From Paenalcaligenes hermetiae (GTDB lineage Bacteria > Pseudomonadota > Gammaproteobacteria > Burkholderiales > Burkholderiaceae_B): 9,124 nucleotides of DNA. Made by a program: the position numbers and the translations under genes. Below are positions 1 to 7,080 of the stretch, in pieces (the first letter of the stretch is position 1; the number at the start of each line of letters is the position of its first letter). The notes beneath the pieces were generated by a model, which made no database searches, was not told where the DNA came from, and saw only the letters and a program-made list of their open reading frames with translations. The stretch is from assembly GCF_039543645.1 (NCBI RefSeq), contig NZ_BAABKD010000003.1, positions 1 to 9,124 on the forward strand, read 5' to 3'.

Positions 1-1275
1 CGACGCTCGCCGTTGTGCTGGTGTTGCCGGTTCATCAGCCACCCTGACCTTGTTGCCCCTGCCCCGTTTTGCCGGCGTGACCAACGCCCGGTGCCGACTG
101 TTGGGTGCGAACACCCCGTGGAAGCGGGTTAGGTTGACTCTGGGCTTCGGTACCAGGGCGGCCAGCCTTGCAATGAAATCCAATGGTTCGAAAATGACGT
201 GCGTGGTGCCGTCCCGGTACGGCGTCTTGAGCTGGTAGCGCACGTTGCCATTCTTCGTGAGCGACAGCCGTTTCTCAGACACCGCCGGGCGGCTGATGTA
301 GTGGCACAGCCGTTCGAGTTTGCTGCGTTCATCGGCCCTGGCCGCCACGCCGGCGTGCAGGCTGGACCCGGCTACCTTGCCAATCCCGTCACCGAACGGA
401 TCACCACTGGTCGGCAGAGTTTGCAAAGTGAACACCTTTCGCCCCGCCTGTGAACCGACAGCGATACGGTAAGTGATCGAGTGCCCCAGCAGGGGTGTCA
501 TCGGGTCGTCATCCACCGCATCCGAGGCCAGATAGCTGTTTTCGACATCCCGTTCCAGCAGGCCTTGCCGTTCCAGATAGCGACCCACCCGGTGGGCGAT
601 GGTGTGCGTCAGCTGGGTGAGCTCTGGGCTGGTCGGCGCCTTGACCCAGCGGAAACGCGCTGAGCCGTGGGATTGCTCGACATACACACCGTCGAGAAAC
701 AGCATGTGGAAGTGAACATTCAGATTGAGCGCCGATCCAAAACGCTGGATCAGGGTGACCGCGCCCGTCTTGGCCACTTGGTGGGTATGGCCCGCTTTCT
801 TGACCAGGTGCGTGGCAATGACGCGGTAAACGATGCCCAGCACCCACCCCATGATCTCGGGCCGGCTGGCAAACAGGAAACGCAGCTGAAACGGGAAGCT
901 CAACACCCACTGACGCATGGGTTGTTCAGGCAGTACTTCATCAACCAGCAAGGCGGCACTTTCGGCCATCCGCCGCGCCCCACAGCTCGGGCAGAAACCG
1001 CGACGCTTACAGCTGAAAGCGACCAGGTGCTCGGCGTGGCAAGACTCGCAGCGAACCCGTAGAAAGCCATGCTCCAGCCGCCCGCATTGGAGAAATTCTT
1101 CAAATTCCCGTTGCACATAGCCCGGCAATTCCTTTCCCTGCTCTGCCATAAGCGCAGCGAATGCCGGGTAATACTCGTCAACGATCTGATAGAGAAGGGT
1201 TTGCTCGGGTCGGTGGCTCTGGTAACGACCAGTATCCCGATCCCGGCTGGCCGTCCTGGCCGCCACATGAGGCAT
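1..1275 (-). CDS. IS91/ISCR-type transposase (ISVsa3/ISCR2-like), 3' end beyond window
   Basis: Rolling-circle (HUH) transposase that nicks and moves single-stranded IS DNA. The minus frame is open from the ATG at 1275 to the window edge, giving 425 residues; full-length relatives are about 500, so the C-terminus is cut off by the window. The protein begins MPHVAARTASRDRDTGRYQS. A zinc-finger-like cysteine cluster lies at C76/C79 and C89/C95/C98 (CKRRGFCPSCG). The HUH metal motif is H188-F-H190 in NLNVHFHML, and the probable catalytic tyrosine is Y326 in LCHYISRP. An AAGGA ribosome-binding site lies 8 nt before the ATG, which supports this start. The sequence closely matches my memory of the widespread transposase annotated as ISVsa3/ISCR2; the family is certain, the exact element less so. 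It lies just downstream of guaA in the same direction, and a LexA-like box overlaps its likely promoter region. Confidence 0.93.
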   Translation of the reverse strand, partial: MPHVAARTASRDRDTGRYQSHRPEQTLLYQIVDEYYPAFAALMAEQGKELPGYVQREFEEFLQCGRLEHGFLRVRCESCHAEHLVAFSCKRRGFCPSCGARRMAESAALLVDEVLPEQPMRQWVLSFPFQLRFLFASRPEIMGWVLGIVYRVIATHLVKKAGHTHQVAKTGAVTLIQRFGSALNLNVHFHMLFLDGVYVEQSHGSARFRWVKAPTSPELTQLTHTIAHRVGRYLERQGLLERDVENSYLASDAVDDDPMTPLLGHSITYRIAVGSQAGRKVFTLQTLPTSGDPFGDGIGKVAGSSLHAGVAARADERSKLERLCHYISRPAVSEKRLSLTKNGNVRYQLKTPYRDGTTHVIFEPLDFIARLAALVPKPRVNLTRFHGVFAPNSRHRALVTPAKRGRGNKVRVADEPATPAQRRAS

Positions 1276-1386
1276 GTTCCGCGTCCTTGCAATACTGTGT
1301 TTACATACAGTCTATCGCTTAGCGGAAAGTTCTTTTACCCTCAGCCGAAATGCCTGCCGTTGCTAGACATTGCCAGCCAGTGCCCG
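1276..1386. other. Junction region between guaA 3' end and the IS91 element (probable terIS side)
   Basis: This non-coding gap should contain the end of the IS that lies upstream of its transposase gene (terIS) and the boundary with host DNA. It also holds the transposase ribosome-binding site and the LexA-like box. I cannot place the exact boundary: no target duplication is expected for this family, and I do not recognise a conserved terminal sequence here. No strong intrinsic terminator for guaA is visible between its stop codon and the transposase start, so read-through from guaA into the transposase is possible. Confidence 0.5.
1295..1310. promoter_or_regulatory. LexA-type SOS box upstream of the IS91 transposase
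   Basis: The sequence CTGTGTTTACATACAG fits the CTGT-N8-ACAG consensus of the gammaproteobacterial/E. coli LexA box exactly, and TA before and T after also fit the extended consensus. It lies 20 bp upstream of the transposase ATG (1275), between the start region and a small CGCTTAGCG palindrome at 1316-1324. A -10-like TATGTA on the minus strand falls inside the box, so a bound repressor would be expected to block transcription. LexA binding is inferred from the consensus only. The PVC host may use a different LexA motif, so the site probably reflects an earlier proteobacterial host of the IS. Confidence 0.5.
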
Positions 1387-3009
1387 TCACTCCCACTCAA
1401 TGGTGGCCGGGGGCTTGCTGGAGATGTCGTAGACCACGCGGTTGACGCCGCGGACTTCGTTGATGATGCGGCTGCTGATGGTGGCCAGCACATCGAAGGG
1501 GATGCGGGCCCAGTCGGCGGTCATGAAGTCCTGGGTTTCCACCGCGCGGACGGCGATCACCTGCTCGTGCGTGCGGCCGTCGCCCATGACGCCCACCGAC
1601 TTGACCGGCAGCAGTACTGCGAAGACCTGGCTGGTCTTGCGGTAGAGGCCATTGGCGACAATCTCTTCCAGCAGCACTTCGTCCGCATCGCGCAGCAGGT
1701 CCAGCTGCGGGCGCGTCACTTCGCCCAGGACCCGCACCGCCAGGCCCGGGCCGGGGAAGGGGTGGCGCCAAACCATCACATCCGGCAGGCCGAGCACTTC
1801 GCCGAGTTTGCGCACTTCGTCCTTGAAGAGATTACGCAGCGGTTCGATCAGGCCAAAGCCCAGTTCCGCCGGCAGGCCGCCGACGTTGTGGTGCAGCTTG
1901 ATATTCGCCGCCGTGCCGGCATAACCCTGGCCGGATTCAATCACGTCCGGATAGAGCGTGCCCTGGGCGAGGAAGTGCACCTGCCCGCCGGGCTTGACCG
2001 GCTGAATCCGCGCGGCCTGTTCCTTGAAGACGCTGATGAAGCGGTGGCCGATCCGCGTTCGCTTTTCCTGCGGGTCCGTGACGCCGGCCAGATCCGTGAG
2101 GAACTGGTCGCCCGCATCCGCCACGCGCAGGTCCACGTCAAAGTGTTCACGGAAGGTCTGTTCGACCAGTTCACGCTCGTTTTTTCGCAGTAGCCCGTTG
2201 TCCACGAAGATACAGGTCAGCTGACGGCCGATGGCCTTGGCCAGCAGCGCGGCTAGGACGGAAGAATCCACACCACCGCTCAAGCCGCAGATCACCTGAT
2301 CGTCGCCCACCCGCTCGCGGATCACCGCGCACTGGGCGTCGATGAAGTCGCTCATCTTCCACTTGCCCTGGCAACCGCAGATACGGAAGAGGAAGTTGGC
2401 CAGCAGTTCCGTGCCGTGGGGCGTGTGGGTGACTTCCGGGTGGAACTGCACGCCGTAGAAGGGCCGGGACTTGTGCCGCACCGCGGCATACGGGCAGGTC
2501 GGGGTGGTCGCGAGCGCAAGGAACTCCTCGCCCAGGGTCTGGACCTGGTCCCCGTGGGACATCCACACCGTGGTGTTCTCCGGCAGGCCCTGGAGCAGGT
2601 CCGACCGGTCGAGGATCTTCAGTTGAGCGCGGCCGTATTCGCGGGCTTCGGCATTTTCGACCCGGGCTCCGAGTAGTTGCGAGCCGATCTGCATGCCGTA
2701 GCAGATGCCCAGCACGGGCACGCCTAGGTCAAAGAGCTTGGGGTCGCAGCGGGGGGCACCCTCTTCATAGACCGAGCTGGGGCCGCCGGAGAGGATGATC
2801 CCCTTGGGTCGGATGCGCGCAAGCTGTTCCAGGGTGATCGAGGGGCTGACCAGCAGGGAATACACCCCCGCCTCACGGATGCGCCGGGCGATCAGCTGCA
2901 CGTACTGCGAGCCGAAATCCAGAATCGGTATCACCTCGCTTACCCCGGGTGGGATGTCGGCGATGGCAGCTTCGGTCGCGGCGTGGAGGTCGTGGGTCAT
3001 CTGGGGCAT
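1387..3009 (-). CDS. guaA: GMP synthase [glutamine-hydrolysing]
   Basis: Converts XMP, ATP and glutamine to GMP, the last step of guanine nucleotide synthesis, in the cytosol. From the ATG at 3009 the product is 540 residues (E. coli 525). The N-terminal class I amidotransferase domain (about 25-212) starts at ILDFGSQY. Its Cys103 nucleophile is in GICYGM, and His190/Glu192 are in VQFHPEV. The ATP-pyrophosphatase domain has the P-loop SGGVDSS at 244-250, and the dimerisation domain ends in the invariant PPATIEWE. All key residues are present. The open frame runs on upstream to 3300, but that part shows no GuaA similarity and is GC-driven. An ATG at 3000 is an alternative start; neither start has a good ribosome-binding site. 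A TATCAT hexamer at 3063-3068 could be a -10 element, but no clear -35 accompanies it. The N-terminal ~20 residues before VIPILDFG are longer than usual. The gene is divergent from the next one. Confidence 0.97.
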   Translation of the reverse strand: MPQMTHDLHAATEAAIADIPPGVSEVIPILDFGSQYVQLIARRIREAGVYSLLVSPSITLEQLARIRPKGIILSGGPSSVYEEGAPRCDPKLFDLGVPVLGICYGMQIGSQLLGARVENAEAREYGRAQLKILDRSDLLQGLPENTTVWMSHGDQVQTLGEEFLALATTPTCPYAAVRHKSRPFYGVQFHPEVTHTPHGTELLANFLFRICGCQGKWKMSDFIDAQCAVIRERVGDDQVICGLSGGVDSSVLAALLAKAIGRQLTCIFVDNGLLRKNERELVEQTFREHFDVDLRVADAGDQFLTDLAGVTDPQEKRTRIGHRFISVFKEQAARIQPVKPGGQVHFLAQGTLYPDVIESGQGYAGTAANIKLHHNVGGLPAELGFGLIEPLRNLFKDEVRKLGEVLGLPDVMVWRHPFPGPGLAVRVLGEVTRPQLDLLRDADEVLLEEIVANGLYRKTSQVFAVLLPVKSVGVMGDGRTHEQVIAVRAVETQDFMTADWARIPFDVLATISSRIINEVRGVNRVVYDISSKPPATIEWE

Positions 3010-3415
3010 GGTGGTATTGTGCTGGCGGTCAGGGAAGGCTCGCCCGGAATAGCGAAACGACCATGATAGCGACCGCCGCGGGCTTCCGTGGTGACGCGGC
3101 CGCAGCGGGGGATGCCGCCTGCTTCCGGTCGGGACGGGAGCCTGGAAACGAGCGGGAACGCTTCGGCCCGCCGGGGCGGGAGCGTCTCGGCCCCGCGGCC
3201 AGCTCGTCCACCGGACTTTCTCTTCGCCAGAGGCGCTGCCGGCCCCGCGGCTGCGGCTCTCCGCCACCTGGCAACCTGAAAAGTCGCCATTTAGCCTCAA
3301 AAGAAGTGGTTTCTCGATCTTTCTGCATCCGCAGGGCTACACTGCCCCTTGGTCGCCCAGGTTTCGGGTTGGAGATGGTGGGGCGGCCTTTTGGAGCTTG
3401 AGGAGCTTGCTGAAC
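3010..3415. other. GC-rich divergent intergenic region between guaA and the sugar-enzyme gene
   Basis: About 400 bp with no convincing gene; its open frames are low-complexity products of high GC content. It must carry promoters for both divergent genes. Two imperfect copies of a 23-bp unit (18 of 23 identical) begin at 3152 and 3176. Together they can fold into a hairpin: ACGCT 3158-3162 with AGCGT 3181-3185, and inside it CCCG 3167-3170 with CGGG 3177-3180. The 11-mer GGCCCCGCGGC occurs at 3189 and 3241. TACACT at 3338-3343 is a weak -10 candidate for the rightward gene. No riboswitch was recognised. Confidence 0.4.
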
Positions 3416-4546
3416 ATGATGGAGTTTCGACCCTCCAGCGTCCGCGAACCGGCTCAGAATTGGGAAAGCGGGGCTGGAAACCTTGGATTTTCCGTGCCGC
3501 CTCTGGATCTGCGGCAACTGCTGGCCATGACCGATGAGCGGGGCCTTTTCCAGCATGCCCGCTATGCCTCACCCGATCTGGATCATGGCTACTGCACCGA
3601 TGACAACGCCCGCGCCCTGATCGCGGCGGCGGAGCACGCCCGCCAGCAGGGCGGAAAGACCGAGCTGCCCCTGGCGGATTATCTGGCTTTTGTGGAATCG
3701 GCCTGGTGTCCGCGGGAGCAGGCCTTCCGCAATTTCATGGACCAGCACGGTCAGTGGCTCGAGCCGCAGGGCAGTCTGGACAGTCAGGCTCGGGCGCTCT
3801 GGTCGCTGGGCTGGACGGCGGATCGGGCGCCCGAGCCAGAGATTCGCCGGAGAGCAAACGAGCTTTTTGCAGCGGGCATGGACCTGATCCAGCGGCTGGA
3901 GCCACTGCGCTCGCGCGCTTTTGCGATTCATGGCCTCGTCCATTTTCTGAAGGCTTGCCCCGGCGATGAGCGGGCGCTTGCGCTGCTCGAAGATCTGGCC
4001 CACGGCCTGTACGCCGCCTATCGCAGCCATGCTTCGACGCGGTGGTGCTGGTGGGAAGACCAGGTCACTTACGACAACGCACGCCTGCCTCAGGCGCTGC
4101 TGCTGGCCGGAGAAAAGCTGCAGTTGCCCGTGATGGTGCGCGATGGCCTGGCGGCACTGCGCTGGCTTTTGCAGGTGCAGGCGGCCCGCACGCCGGAAGG
4201 AGAGCCGTGTCTGGGGGTGATCGGCAATGCCGGCTGGCTGGAGTGCGGGGGCGAGCGGGCCCGGTGGGACCAGCAGCCGCTGGAAGCCTATGCCCTGGTG
4301 GATGCATGCCTGGTCGCCGGCCGGGTGACCGGTGAGCCCCTCTGGCAGGAGTGCGCGTGGGACTGCTTCCGCTGGTTCCTCGGGCACAACGAGCTGGGAG
4401 CTTCGCTTATTCACTCGGAAACGGGCGGTTGCCAGGACGGCCTGCAGGAAGGGGGTGTCAACCGCAATCAGGGGGCGGAGTCGCTGCTGGCTTATGTGCT
4501 GGCGCAGCTTCTGCTCTTCGATGCGCTCGAGCGGGGGGAAGAGTGA
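3416..4546 (+). CDS. Orphan (alpha/alpha)6 six-hairpin sugar-enzyme domain, glycosyltransferase-associated type
   Basis: Protein of 376 residues. The markers TDDNARALI (61-69), CWWEDQVTYDNARLPQALL in the middle, and NRNQGAES (349-356) near the C-terminus match a helical glycosidase-like domain. I remember this domain as the C-terminal half of proteins annotated as family 4 glycosyltransferases, often beside GH130 mannoside phosphorylases. Alternating helical segments fit a six-hairpin toroid. Here it stands alone: no glycosyltransferase domain precedes it and no phosphorylase is adjacent. There is no signal peptide, so a cytosolic role is likely. The ATG at 3416 has AGGAG at 3401-3405, about 10 nt upstream; an in-frame TTG at 3398 and the ATG at 3419 are alternatives. 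It converges on the epimerase gene. The enzymatic reaction is unknown; a role in sugar or polysaccharide metabolism is inferred only from the family. Confidence 0.8.
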   Translation: MMEFRPSSVREPAQNWESGAGNLGFSVPPLDLRQLLAMTDERGLFQHARYASPDLDHGYCTDDNARALIAAAEHARQQGGKTELPLADYLAFVESAWCPREQAFRNFMDQHGQWLEPQGSLDSQARALWSLGWTADRAPEPEIRRRANELFAAGMDLIQRLEPLRSRAFAIHGLVHFLKACPGDERALALLEDLAHGLYAAYRSHASTRWCWWEDQVTYDNARLPQALLLAGEKLQLPVMVRDGLAALRWLLQVQAARTPEGEPCLGVIGNAGWLECGGERARWDQQPLEAYALVDACLVAGRVTGEPLWQECAWDCFRWFLGHNELGASLIHSETGGCQDGLQEGGVNRNQGAESLLAYVLAQLLLFDALERGEE

Positions 4547-4621
4547 AAAAGAAGAGAGAGAGGCTGGGGGTGGAGCGTCTTTAAATAAAAAGCGGACTTG
4601 GCAGGGGCGGGATGAAACGAG

Positions 4622-4669
4622 CGTGTCAGTTGACTGACTGACTGACTGACTGACTGACTGACTGACACG
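4622..4669. repeat. 9-bp inverted repeat enclosing the TGAC tract
   Basis: CGTGTCAGT at 4622-4630 is an exact reverse complement of ACTGACACG at 4661-4669, with a 30-nt loop made of TGAC units. The right arm uses the last tandem units, so the arms partly share sequence with the tract. The TGAC unit is not self-complementary, so the pairing depends on the unique CGTGTCAGT left arm. It sits concentrically inside the 12-bp inverted repeat. Confidence 0.6.
4631..4666. repeat. Tetranucleotide microsatellite (TGAC)9
   Basis: Nine perfect head-to-tail TGAC units with no interruptions, in non-coding DNA between two convergent genes. Perfect tetranucleotide tracts of this length are prone to replication slippage, so copy number is expected to vary between strains. 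It is outside both reading frames, so it cannot switch either protein on or off by frameshift; any effect would be on transcript 3' ends or RNA folding. Confidence 0.97.
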
Positions 4670-4713
4670 TCAGGGCCGCTCCTTGCGAAAGCAGTCTTCA
4701 GGGGAGCCGCTTT

Positions 4714-5721
4714 TTATTCGGCGCGCAGGCTCTGCTGATACCAGGCGCAGGTGGCTTTGAGCCCGGAAGAGAAATCCACCAGCGGCTCATAGCCCAGCAC
4801 CTCGCCGATGCGCTGGAGGCAGGCCTGCGAGTGCAGCACGTCGCCTGCCCGCGGTTCGACGTACCGGGGCTTTAGATCGCTGCGCTGCCAGAACTCAGTC
4901 ATCTGCAGCGCAAGGGACTGCACCGAGATGCGCTGGCCGCTGGCGACATTCAGAATCGCTCCTCTCAGCGGTTGCCGGTGGCGGGCGGCCAGCAGGTTGG
5001 CGTGAACGACGTTGTCAACAAATGTGAAATCGCGCGTTTGCTCCCCGGTGCCGTAGATCACAGGCGCCTTGCCCTGGTCCAGGTTCTGAGCGAAGGCGGC
5101 GATCACCGCCGCGTAGGCCGAGTGGGCATTCTGCCGGGGGCCGAAGATATTGAAGTAGCGCAGAGAAACGGTATCCAGCGGAAAGCTGCCGGCGTAAGCC
5201 TGCAGCAGCGCTTCGCCAGCGATCTTGTTCGCGGCATACGGGCTGAAGGCCGAGGGGGCCATCGCTTCGTGTTTGGGCAACTCTTCGCTCTGCCCGTAGG
5301 CAGCGCTGGACGCTGCAAAAACAACGCGCTGAACCCCACTTGCGCGCGCCGCTTCCAGCAGCTGCAGCGTGCCGGTGGCGTTGACCTGGTGATACGCCAG
5401 CGGAATTTCGCAGCTGCGCGGCACCGACCCCCACGCCGCCTGGTGAAAGATCAGTTCGCAGCCCGCCGCCGCCTCGGCCAGTTCCGCCGGATCAAGGATG
5501 GACGCCTGCCGGAAAAGAACGTGTCCCGGCCCGGTGGCTTCGGCCGGCTGCAGATTCGCCCGATCACCAAAGCTCAGGTCATCCATCGCCACCACGGTAG
5601 CGCCCAGGGCCGCCAGCGCTTCGCTCAGATGTGAACCGATGAAGCCCGCGGCGCCGGTCACCAGAACCCGCTTGCCCTGGAAGGCATCGCCGTGCAAAGA
5701 AGGCCAGTTCAGCAGTGCCAT
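4714..5721 (-). CDS. NAD-dependent sugar-nucleotide epimerase/dehydratase (extended SDR)
   Basis: Probable UDP-hexose C4-epimerase-type enzyme supplying sugar nucleotides for cell-surface polysaccharide. From the ATG at 5721 the product is 335 residues, the usual length. The Rossmann NAD site GAAGFIG is at 23-29. The catalytic Ser is in AASSAAYG (136-143), and the YxxxK pair is Tyr162/Lys166. RYFNIFGPRQ (188-197) and DFTFVDN (231-237) are typical of UDP-glucose/UDP-GlcNAc(A) 4-epimerases of the WbpP/GalE type. The open frame extends 48 codons upstream, but the similarity starts here, and CGGAG lies 7 nt before this ATG. The rhodanese gene ends 67 bp upstream in the same direction, so the two may be co-transcribed; a stable hairpin sits between them. 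The stop codon lies in the arm of an inverted repeat. Substrate cannot be told from sequence. Confidence 0.92.
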   Translation of the reverse strand: MALLNWPSLHGDAFQGKRVLVTGAAGFIGSHLSEALAALGATVVAMDDLSFGDRANLQPAEATGPGHVLFRQASILDPAELAEAAAGCELIFHQAAWGSVPRSCEIPLAYHQVNATGTLQLLEAARASGVQRVVFAASSAAYGQSEELPKHEAMAPSAFSPYAANKIAGEALLQAYAGSFPLDTVSLRYFNIFGPRQNAHSAYAAVIAAFAQNLDQGKAPVIYGTGEQTRDFTFVDNVVHANLLAARHRQPLRGAILNVASGQRISVQSLALQMTEFWQRSDLKPRYVEPRAGDVLHSQACLQRIGEVLGYEPLVDFSSGLKATCAWYQQSLRAE

Positions 5722-5740
5722 GAGCGGACTCCGGTGAAAG

Positions 5741-5762
5741 TTGCGTGCGAAAGAGCACGCAA
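5741..5762. other. 8-bp stem-loop between rhodanese and epimerase genes
   Basis: TTGCGTGC (5741-5748) pairs perfectly with GCACGCAA (5755-5762) around a 6-nt loop. It lies 19 nt upstream of the epimerase start codon and just before its ribosome-binding site, in a 67-bp same-strand gap. No U tract follows on the minus strand, so it is not a standard intrinsic terminator. A role as an mRNA processing or stability element in a two-gene transcript is inference. Confidence 0.5.
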
Positions 5763-5788
5763 ACAGGATCCAGCCGCGTGAGCAGAAT

Positions 5789-6172
5789 TCAGTAACGCGG
5801 GACGGAAGAATCAATATCCGTGGACCAGAGGTCAATACCACCGGCCATGGAGGTGACATCCTCAAAACCTTGTTCCCGCAGATAGGCCGCGACCTTCAGC
5901 GAGCGGGCACCGTGGTGACAGTGAACCACGATCTTGCGGTCCGCGTGCTCGGCCAATTCCTGCACGTTGGCGGGAATTTCCTGCATCGGGCACAGGTGAG
6001 CGCCTTCGATGCGGGCGGTGGCAAACTCTTCCGACGTGCGGCAATCCAAAAGGAGGAAATCCTCCCCGCGTTGCTGAAGAGCCCGTACCTCGTGGGGCGT
6101 GGTTTCCCACTCCGCCTGAAAGGGGTAGCGGGGGGGCAGGCCGGCGGTTCGGTCGGAAGGTGCTTGCGACAT
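5789..6172 (-). CDS. Single-domain rhodanese (sulfurtransferase-like) protein
   Basis: Protein of 127 residues with one rhodanese domain, which carries sulfur as a cysteine persulfide. DCRTSEEF is at 43-50. The active-site loop CHHGARS places the nucleophile at Cys85 and is the six-residue type used by sulfur-handling rhodaneses. GGIDLWSTDIDSSVPRY closes the domain. The GGID-W and V-P-R-Y ending resembles rhodaneses of Planctomycetota/Verrucomicrobiota and the rhodanese part of MoeZ/ThiF-type proteins, from memory. No signal peptide is seen, so it is probably cytosolic. The start at 6172 has GGA 6 nt upstream; the in-frame ATG at 6178 would add two residues. The long upstream extension of the frame to 6433 shows no family similarity. 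The physiological sulfur acceptor is unknown. Confidence 0.93.
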   Translation of the reverse strand: MSQAPSDRTAGLPPRYPFQAEWETTPHEVRALQQRGEDFLLLDCRTSEEFATARIEGAHLCPMQEIPANVQELAEHADRKIVVHCHHGARSLKVAAYLREQGFEDVTSMAGGIDLWSTDIDSSVPRY

Positions 6173-6314
6173 GGTCATTCCAAAAAACGTGAGGTTCAAG
6201 GCCGGGCGATCCGCTTGGCACTTCAACGGGGCGAGCGGGGCAGCGGCTGGAAAAAGGGGTGCTGAGTCAGGGATAACGGAGGCCGGACCGGGCCGGAAGC
6301 AAAGCAGAGCAGCG

Positions 6315-6337
6315 AAGAAAGGCCAAACGCTTCGGCC
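6315..6337 (-). terminator. Intrinsic terminator after the TIM-barrel gene
   Basis: Read on the minus strand, GGCCGAAGCGTTTGGCC forms a 7-bp stem (one G-U pair) with a 3-nt loop, followed directly by TTTCTT. It begins 17 nt past the stop codon of the TIM-barrel gene. It separates that gene from the rhodanese, which therefore needs its own promoter within 6179-6314; I see no clear promoter there. Confidence 0.65.
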
Positions 6338-6353
6338 GAGCCGGGCAAGCCGT

Positions 6354-7080
6354 TCACGCTCTTTTAATCTGCGGCAGTGCGAGCTGCGGCAGGCGCCGTG
6401 CTTCCGCGACCGAGCGGCGCAGGCGCAGTTCACCGCTGATATTCGCGGAATAGTCCTCGATGATCAGCGGAATCGGCCGCTGCGGCGTGGCCAGTTCCGC
6501 GAGCAGTTCAATCCACCGCGGGATGGGCAGATCGCTTTCGCTCAGCGCGCACATTTCACCGGTGTTCTGCCGGAAGCCGTAGGCGTCGTACTGGCCGCCA
6601 TTTTTGCGGTAGCCGCCCAGGTGGCAGTGGTCCACGTAGTCGCGCACCACGGAAAGGCACAGTTGCGGATGAACGCCGCCTTCACGCGCGAAGTTGGGCA
6701 GATCCAGAATCAGTCCGATGTCCTGGGGCGAAAAATGCTCGACAATCTGCAGGGCGAGGCCCGGCGTGATTGCCAGATTGCCCGAGTGCATTTCGATGAC
6801 CGGTTTGACGCCCAGTGGCCGGGCGATGGCGATGGCCCGCTCATAGGCGGCGACCACCTCTTTGAGGAAGGCCGGGTAATCAAAGAGCCCGGCGGGATAG
6901 GCCTTGGGCGTGAGGCGCACCGTGCGGGCTCCGGCCGCGGCTGCGGCCTGAAAGTTAAGCCGCCAGGTAGCTTCATCGGTTCCGGTATGCATGGCCGGCA
7001 CCGTGCCGAAGGGCACCAGCCCCGCGGCTTCGATCGCCGCTCGCAGTTGCGGCCCTTCTTCAAGCAGGCGCTGCGGGCAT
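6354..7080 (-). pseudogene. Sugar phosphate isomerase/epimerase-type TIM barrel, N-terminus lost
   Basis: About 241 residues of an AP-endonuclease-2/xylose-isomerase-like TIM barrel. These enzymes epimerise or isomerise sugars using a bound divalent metal. Likely metal ligands, counted in the 258-residue open frame from the ATG at 7130, are Glu113 (VIEMHSGN), Asp143 (LILDLPN), His168/His170 (HCHLGGY) and Glu225 (IIEDYS). Recognisable sequence starts at about CPQRLLEEGPQLRAAIEAAG. The first beta-strand/helix units, roughly 50 residues in relatives, are absent. Upstream, the frame runs into the antisense-free but wrong frame of an IS4-type transposase fragment, which supplies 17 unrelated residues. 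The catalytic residues survive, but without the first barrel strand the protein is probably inactive. A terminator follows the gene. The native substrate is unknown. Confidence 0.8.

Larger units (their letters stand above)
4584..4718. repeat. 12-bp inverted repeat framing the convergent intergenic region
   Basis: AATAAAAAGCGG at 4584-4595 is a perfect reverse complement of CCGCTTTTTATT at 4707-4718. The arms are separated by 111 bp that contain a second inverted repeat and a TGAC tract. The right arm includes the stop codon of the epimerase. Both arms carry a run of five A/T, so each could supply the U tract of a terminator, one per direction, for the two convergent genes. The loop is much longer than in an ordinary intrinsic terminator. 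A small inverted-repeat element is the alternative, but no target-site duplication is seen outside the arms. Confidence 0.6.

Noticed and set aside
1069..2193. Long 374-residue open frame on the plus strand
   Set aside because: It is antisense to guaA and the IS91 junction; its length is explained by codon bias of the high-GC opposite strand and it has no recognisable domain.
3010..3300. Upstream extension of the GuaA reading frame to 3300 (637 residues)
   Set aside because: The added residues are low-complexity Arg/Pro/Gly/Ala-rich sequence typical of GC-rich non-coding DNA, and the GuaA fold begins after the ATG at 3009/3000.
3569..4414. 281-residue minus-strand open frame
   Set aside because: It is the antisense of the sugar-enzyme gene, whose strand carries conserved family motifs and a ribosome-binding site.
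4631..4666. TGAC tract considered as a CRISPR array or phase-variable coding repeat
   Set aside because: The units are four bases with no spacers, and the tract lies outside both reading frames.
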